Assembly: GCA_030435675.1 (NCBI GenBank)
Contig: CM059623.1
Location: 15,065,592-15,129,591, forward strand
From: Steinernema hermaphroditum
Taxonomy: Eukaryota; Nematoda; Chromadorea; Rhabditida; Steinernematidae
Direction of reading: 5' to 3'
DNA length: 64,000 bases
The notes beneath the pieces are model-generated. The model worked only from the letters and a program-made list of their open reading frames with translations. It was not told the origin of the DNA and made no database searches. Position 1 is the first letter of the stretch, and every line of letters begins with the position of its first letter. The position numbers and the translations under genes are program-made. Of this stretch, positions 58,339-64,000 are shown piece after piece.

Positions 58339-58725
58339 CGAGCGCTATTGTTCCGCTAGATTAGGCCAAATGCTCCAAAATTTGGATGTTTTGTTTTGAG
58401 GAGAGGATTAGTGGGTACGGTATACAGGACGGGATGGGGTCAAGTTACAGTTTGCGTAAGGTTTAATTAAGCGCGACGTCCAGCAGCGATGCGCAACTTT
58501 GAAGGGAGTGCGAAAGTTTGGCCGAAAGGGGCGCGGCACTGGATTGGATTACAGTCACCTTTCGCGCTTTGGGTGTGATTAGGGGTGCGGATGATCCGGA
58601 AGGACAATAGAGTAGGGGCAAAGATGAGAAGTGAGTTCAGTGGTGCGATCATGGTCCTGCTACTTTAAGATCGAATTAGCACGTTTGGAATCGACTGGTG
58701 GGCTGACGGTAAGGTTAACGGGATT
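58339..58725. repeat. Right arm of the inverted repeat around the bHLH gene
   Basis: Reverse complement of 56845-57222. The arm contains an extra block of about 12 bp (TACAGGACGGGA region) relative to the left arm. Both arms point towards the bHLH gene, leaving about 300 bp on each side of it. Confidence 0.9.
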
Positions 58726-59601
58726 CTGTTTTATGACAAGCCTTCAATATGCCGGTCGGCCTTTCAATGAAAGGTACTATTGCTCGGATCAAATATCGAT
58801 AGAACCTTATCAACAGATGATTAGGAAGGATAATACAGCAGGGGTAAAGATGATTTGCGGTGGGCTCCATAGGGCTCTTGCAATTTAATTGATTCACTTA
58901 TGCATTATGCAGTCCCCTGAGCCACTAAATGCCATCAGAATGGAGACTATCAACGTGATAGTCATAAGGTCATTATGGGAGTTTAACCAATTTATCCATA
59001 TCGTTGTTAGTATCAGGACACCTTTCAATTTTATCAAATATCAACGGTCCATCATCTGAAAACTGAGAAGGGTTGAAAGACACCTCTTGGATTATCGCCA
59101 GTCCGGATTTGGGCCCTTTCTCCAAGCCATGATATTATTCATCTGACTATTCTATGACTTGAGAGGAGACTTGATCCAATGCATCACTCCAATCGTGTCC
59201 CATCCGAAGGCTCAAACGCCCCATTCGACCCTTTCTTCCCACAATTCGACCCTCGTCACACGTTTTTGCGCCGTCTCCGGAACCCATAAACCGTGTCATC
59301 AACGAGCTCCATTCTGCATCCGAAATTTGCCCGCAGATCGCAATCTTAATGGGTCAACAAATTCGAACTTCCCCCTCATTTGACCTTTAGCGACAAATTT
59401 TATGGAAAACGATGGAACATGATTGGAGCTAGAGTGGAGAGAGAAGAGTGAATAACAATGTACACAGAATAAGTTACGAAAATCTGACCAGAAAAGATGT
59501 ACTATGATCACAATTAGAAGATCCACAGGTGTCAAAAATCACAACGAAGTCATAGTGAGTATGTCAAGAGAGAAAGGACAAAATCGAATCGATCCGTAGA
59601 T
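58726..59601. other. Region between the bHLH locus and HIPR-1 3' end
   Basis: About 0.9 kb. The first 250 bp continues the weaker inverted similarity to the left flank. The remainder is probably the 3' UTR and downstream flank of hipr-1. No gene seen. Confidence 0.45.
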
Positions 59602-62600
59602 TTACGCGTTCCCGTTGCCATTGGCGTTTTGCTCGGCCACCAGCGAAGCCATGTGATAATGCTGCTTCCGCAGCTGTGCGAGCTTCGCACGCTCCTTCGT
59701 TAGCTCCTGCTCCAGCTCGAGCATCCTCACCTGGCTCTCCATCTCCTCCTTCTTGGCCTCGTGCAGCGAGAGGTGCGAGAAGTCGAGCATTTCTGGAAGA
59801 GAGTGATCATAAAAAGCACAGGATAAAGGGTCTTACTTTCGTCGGAAAGCGTCTGCTGACCACTCTTGACCGTAGCCACCACATTGGCTGTGCACGAGTT
59901 GACCGACTTGGTCGCCGATGCCAGTTCGGCCAGCTTCTGCGAGTCCTTGTCCGCCTTGACTCGTGAGGAGACGAAGAGTTGCGCGATGCTGGCGGCAATC
60001 TCCTGTGCGGCCACGATCAGATGCTCGAATTTGCCACTTCCAGAGACGACTCCATCAGCCGAGTTGACCAGCACTTTGGCGGCAACGCCGACAGCCTGGG
60101 CTGCCGACAGTAACCCTTCAGTCCATTGGTGATTTCTCTTATAGAACTCCGACGGAGAGGCCGTTCCTCGTCCGGCGGCGACGATCTCGTTCTGCACATC
60201 TCGGCTTCTGGCCACGAGAATCATGATCGCGGTCATGAGCGCGTTACAGGCGTCCAGGATCTTCTCGTTGACCTCGAGACGCACTCCAGAATGACTCTCT
60301 CGTGCCTTCTTCTGAATCGCTTCGATCGCGGCGACGGCACTCTGGATGGCGGCGTCCATGCGCTTCATCTCCTCCTCCAGCTGGCTTCCAACGGCCTCGA
60401 CGTCGATGTCGCCAGAGGACGTGGGTAGCGCGTCGAAAAGACGCTCCAGCTCGGTGAGTTTGCTCTTCAGCTCGGAGATGTGGTCTTGTGCCGTTTCGGT
60501 ATTCGATTTGACGGCGTTAAATGCGGCGACCGCCGAGATGGCCACCAGGCGGCATTGCTCGTTGACGGCTGAAATGGGAGAGTAGGTATAAAGCGGTGTC
60601 ATTTGAGATTTAAATCGTGCCCTTGATTTGAACCGTCCCTTGTTTTTGAGCATTTTGAGATTTCAACCGTTAAAATCCCAGCCAATTTCAGAGGGGACGG
60701 TCCAGATCCCAGGGCGGGATGGTCGAAACCCCAAAGGGGACGGTCCAAATCTCAAGGGGCACGGTTGAAACGGCTTTATGCCGGAGAGTATTAGGCTCCA
60801 TATGAACAGGAGGGGAACAACCAGTCACTCAACTGAGTCCAGGCCACCATGTTCTCTTAAACTAAGACAACTTACGTTCAAAATGCTGAATGGAGGCAGT
60901 GTAGGCGGCAGCAGCACTATGTACAACATTCTCGGCCAGGCAATGGCCAATATAGGCCACCTGCTGGACGAGTCTCTCGCTCGGAAGAGACGAGTCGAAG
61001 TGATTGACCGTATCCACTGCATGCTTCAGAGAAGCAAGAGCGAGATGTGGCGGGAAAGAGATCGTTGTCGCGTTCTGAAGGTCCTCAAGACAGGCGTCCA
61101 TCATCTGAAGAGCTGCGTCACAGGCGCCCTGGACGTTCGACTTGAACTGCAGCTTCAGCGCTTCGATCTCTGCCTGGTGCCTCTCCTTCGCTTCTTCAGC
61201 AGCCTTATGAAGATCTTCTATCTCGATCTGGCACCTGGCCAGCTGGGAGTTCAAATCGTCCAAGCTGTTGCTGCTCTGCTGGGCGCGGTCCTCCACCAGG
61301 TGTCTCTCCCGCTCCGCTTCTTCGATTCTCCTGTTCAACTGCCTCACAAGATCGTCGTGACTCATCGACTGATTCTCCTGCTCGGCCAGCTTCTTTCTCA
61401 GATCGCCGATCTCCGTCAGCGCGGCGATGTGCTCCTCACGCAGATTTCCGTAGACGCTCTTCATCTTTTGGAACTTTTCCTCCTTCTCCTGGACTTTCTT
61501 CTCCCACTCCTGGTTCTTGGCGCCCAGATCCATCGACGAGGCCATCTGCGCGTTCTTCAGCCGGCCGGCTTCGTCGCGCGCGTCCTCAGCCGACTGCTTC
61601 TGCTTCTCGATTTCGTGCTGCATCTGCAGGAGGCGGTTCTCGTACTGCTCGATGCGTTGACGAGCTTCGTTGAGGAGCCGTTCTCGAGCCGCCTGCGCTT
61701 CGTCGCGTTCGTGGCGCAGTTGATCGATCGCGTCATCTCTGAAAGCGGATAGTATTATCATATTGTTATTCCAGAGAGTTAAAGCCGTTCAGGAAATAGG
61801 TTTAGATATGCCTTAGAGGTACTTCTTCTAACTATTAAAGACTGTTAAGCGTTGCAACGCCTAGGGATGTGAATAAGCATCCAGACGGTCTTATCAATTC
61901 TGAAGGACCCGAACTACCTATCCCCATTTAGTGGTTCCTAGAAGGGTTGTCGAGTCGAGTATGCGAAAAGGATGAAATCAAATTGTCGAATCAAATTCAA
62001 GCTTCCCCTGGACCCAAAAATCAGTAGATGAACCAAATCGAACATTCTGTCCATGTCCCTCCTCCACCTTAAGTTCATCATGTTTCAGAATGGGTACATC
62101 GAATAAAATGTTCGGCATTCGCTGGAAGACCGAACAGTCTAAATAAGTTCCTACTTCCTTCGAGTAATCTATTTCGAACTTATTTAAAACTTGTCGGAAA
62201 ACGGCCCCAAAAACTTTATTCCTGGACAATGGATGGAAAATAATCTATAATCCGTCTCTATGGGTCTGTTTCTGGCCATACCCTCCCTACACTATCCTCC
62301 TCAAGTTCATGTGTTATTCTTTCTCCTTTAAAACTTACTTATGATCTCTGAGAGGAACAGTTTGCAGAGGCTGCAGAGGTACCGGCTCCGGGACCGATAT
62401 ATCAATCAGAGTCTCCTCCGCCAACGACTGCGAATCCGGTGGTGTGTCACATTCCGACGCTCCATCTCCGTGGAGATACGCCTGCGGAGAGCGATAGCTA
62501 TCGAAATCGGTGGCTTGCATGAAGTTTGGCGGTTGTGCGGGAAGCGTCGGAATGGAAACGAGATACTTGAAGTACTGTAGCGAGTTGGCCTCTTCGTAGA

Positions 62601-63433
62601 ACTTCTTCGTCACTCGGAAAATGCCGTTGAATCGCTGGCGATGACCGGCGAGCATATCCGATGGACAGGAGGCATGGAGTTTGAAGAGCAGTTTGACTAG
62701 GTAGTCGTAGAGTTTACTCGTGTCCAGGATGACGAGAATAAGAGGGGCTAGAAGGCATTGGCCTTGTGGGACGAGGGAGCTGAAGCGGAGACATTCCAGC
62801 GTGTCGTGGACTGAATATTTCAATGGATATAGAGAAGTAGTCGTTGTTGGGATCTACCATTAGACTGAAGAGTCAAGGCGTCGTCCATCTGGTCAAGAAG
62901 CTCCACCGCGAGCTCATATAAATCATTGATGTCCGCTGATAGAACGGTATTTAACTGGCTCTCATTAAGGTTGAAATTTCCAGGAATGCTTGGATTCTAC
63001 AGCTTCAAATTAGACCTAATGGTACTGTAGCTACTAATTTTACCCTCTTGTGGAATTCTAATCTGCTAGCCAACATCTTCAGATAGGCTGTATTAGAGGA
63101 CCCATAACCAGACGTCCTCAGATGCTGCCAGAAGCTTCCCAGAGTCACTAATCTGGTCGAGTATCTGTTTGAGTCTTCGATGACCTAAATCAGAGATTTC
63201 AGCACTGATATACATGGAAAACCAACTTTTCTGTGTCCATCTCTGATCAGTTTATGGAGACAATGACAGAACTTCCACGTCAAAACGGGATTCTTCTCCA
63301 GCTGGAATCGCGATACCGTATTCCAAAAGACGTTGGCCGACTTCTCTCTGTGTGTTCCCAAAATGAGTGTGCGCACATGCTTCTGTTTTAGTGGCGCTTC
63401 TACTTTGTTGAGTGCTTTATTGACGGCGACGAG
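59602..63433 (-). CDS. hipr-1: Huntingtin-interacting-protein-1-related (ANTH, coiled coil, I/LWEQ), 5' partial
   Basis: The first visible exon (63433 down to 63227) starts within the ANTH domain (LVAVNKALNKVEAPLKQKHV, then ILGTHREKSANVFW and KFCHCLHKLIRDGHRK). Later ANTH exons encode SFWQHLRTSGYG, then GQCLLAPLILVILD and SNL/SLQYFKYLVSIP. A coiled coil of nearly 290 residues lies at 61741-60879. The I/LWEQ (THATCH) actin-binding module lies at 60570-59840, with GRGTASPSEFYKRNHQWTEG and KFEHLIVAAQEIAASIAQLF. The last exon encodes MLELEQELTKERAKLAQLRK and the stop at 59602. HIP1R/Sla2 proteins link PIP2 membranes and clathrin to actin during endocytosis. About 30 N-terminal residues are missing: I found no convincing first exon between 63434 and 64000, so it is either beyond the window or tiny. 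Confidence 0.93.
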
Positions 63434-64000
63434 CTGAAAACAGGAATGTGACGATGAGTCAGTGTTTAACGATTAGGAAATGACGACATTTGACGACTCA
63501 ATCGAGGGCAAACAAGAAATGCTTAGGAAGAGAAAGCTTGGACAAATAACGAAAAGTTGCGGTGTTGGAAATGGGGTAAGTTCAAAGGCTTATAAAACAA
63601 GAAGCCAACAAGTCGGCTATAGACCTACAGAATCTTGGTCTATGGTATTTTATGGCGAATGAGACCACAACTCATATCGACAGAGTCGAGATAATAAACT
63701 ACATATTAGTAAAAAGGAAAAGTAAATCTCTTTGTGTTCAATAATGTAGGCTTGCTGTGCAAACGGCAAATAGAGCGAAGATCGGTTAAACGGTGGCTTT
63801 CTTTAGATCGAGTCTCAGTTTAGGGCTTCTTCTGTTATCTGTTTTCATTTGCAATTCACTGGTCTTCTCGTATAACCAAAGCAGCAATGCTATCTCAATT
63901 CATCGACAACCTCCACGACTTAACTGCTTTGTTCCCGAATTTAGTGTGCTAGCCTTCCTATTAAAATGCCAAAGTTTAAAGGGTAAAGCGATGTATTTTC
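63434..64000. other. Probable first intron or 5' flank of hipr-1
   Basis: CTGTTTTCAG on the minus strand marks the acceptor at 63434, so the sequence to the right is intron or upstream flank. I see no start codon joining in frame and no other gene. Confidence 0.5.

Noticed and set aside
1..64000. CRISPR arrays, rRNA genes, bacterial operons or integrated viral genes
   Set aside because: None seen. The splice signals and gene families are those of an animal genome, with no sign of bacterial contamination.

Overview
Eukaryotic genomic DNA, almost certainly from a free-living or insect-associated rhabditid nematode. Genes are compact, with many 40-50 nt introns bounded by GT...TTCAG or TTTAG. 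Several start codons sit directly after a TTTCAG/TTTAG acceptor that has no usable upstream exon, which is the signature of spliced-leader trans-splicing. The protein families (BRC-1, HIPR-1, Kunitz/WR1/EB mosaics, an F-box-like MNFVPYSF protein) also fit a nematode. I cannot fix the genus.

Layout. (1) 0.8-4.7 kb, + strand: a MEIOC ortholog with a highly conserved C-terminal domain. (2) 5.5-8.1 kb, - strand: a 12-exon RAD9 (9-1-1 clamp) gene that converges on MEIOC and has a C-terminal tail built from repeated exons. (3) 8.7-10.9 kb, + strand: a small single-pass, probably mitochondrial protein followed 169 bp later by NAT9, a likely two-gene operon. (4) 11.0-38.8 kb, - strand: three head-to-tail paralogs of 7.5-8.4 kb, each encoding a large secreted mosaic (signal peptide, EB module, five Kunitz domains, a long run of Lustrin/WR1 cysteine repeats). 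(5) 39-45.4 kb: a repeat-rich zone with a palindromic pair of small Cys proteins, an F-box-like gene broken by one in-frame TGA, a Tc1-family element with TA target duplications, and partial copies of a Ser/Pro/Thr-rich gene. (6) 46.0-46.8 kb, - strand: a selenoprotein S (VIMP)-like membrane and coiled-coil region fused to a CPFC glutaredoxin. (7) 49.1-55.5 kb, + strand: a complete 16-exon BRCA1 ortholog (RING and tandem BRCT, 921 aa in my model). (8) 56.8-58.7 kb: a proneural-type bHLH gene enclosed by a near-identical inverted repeat. (9) 59.6-63.4 kb, - strand: HIPR-1 (ANTH, coiled coil, I/LWEQ), whose first exon lies beyond the window or was not found.

Three genes (MEIOC, RAD9, BRC-1) act in meiosis or DNA damage. 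They lie among unrelated genes, so I treat this as coincidence rather than a functional cluster. The most novel items are the SelS-glutaredoxin fusion, the exon-duplicated RAD9 tail, the inverted-repeat-enclosed bHLH gene, the palindromic Cys-protein pair, and the tandem Kunitz/WR1 triplication with divergent reactive sites. All exon models were made by eye from reading frame and splice signals; no homology search was run.
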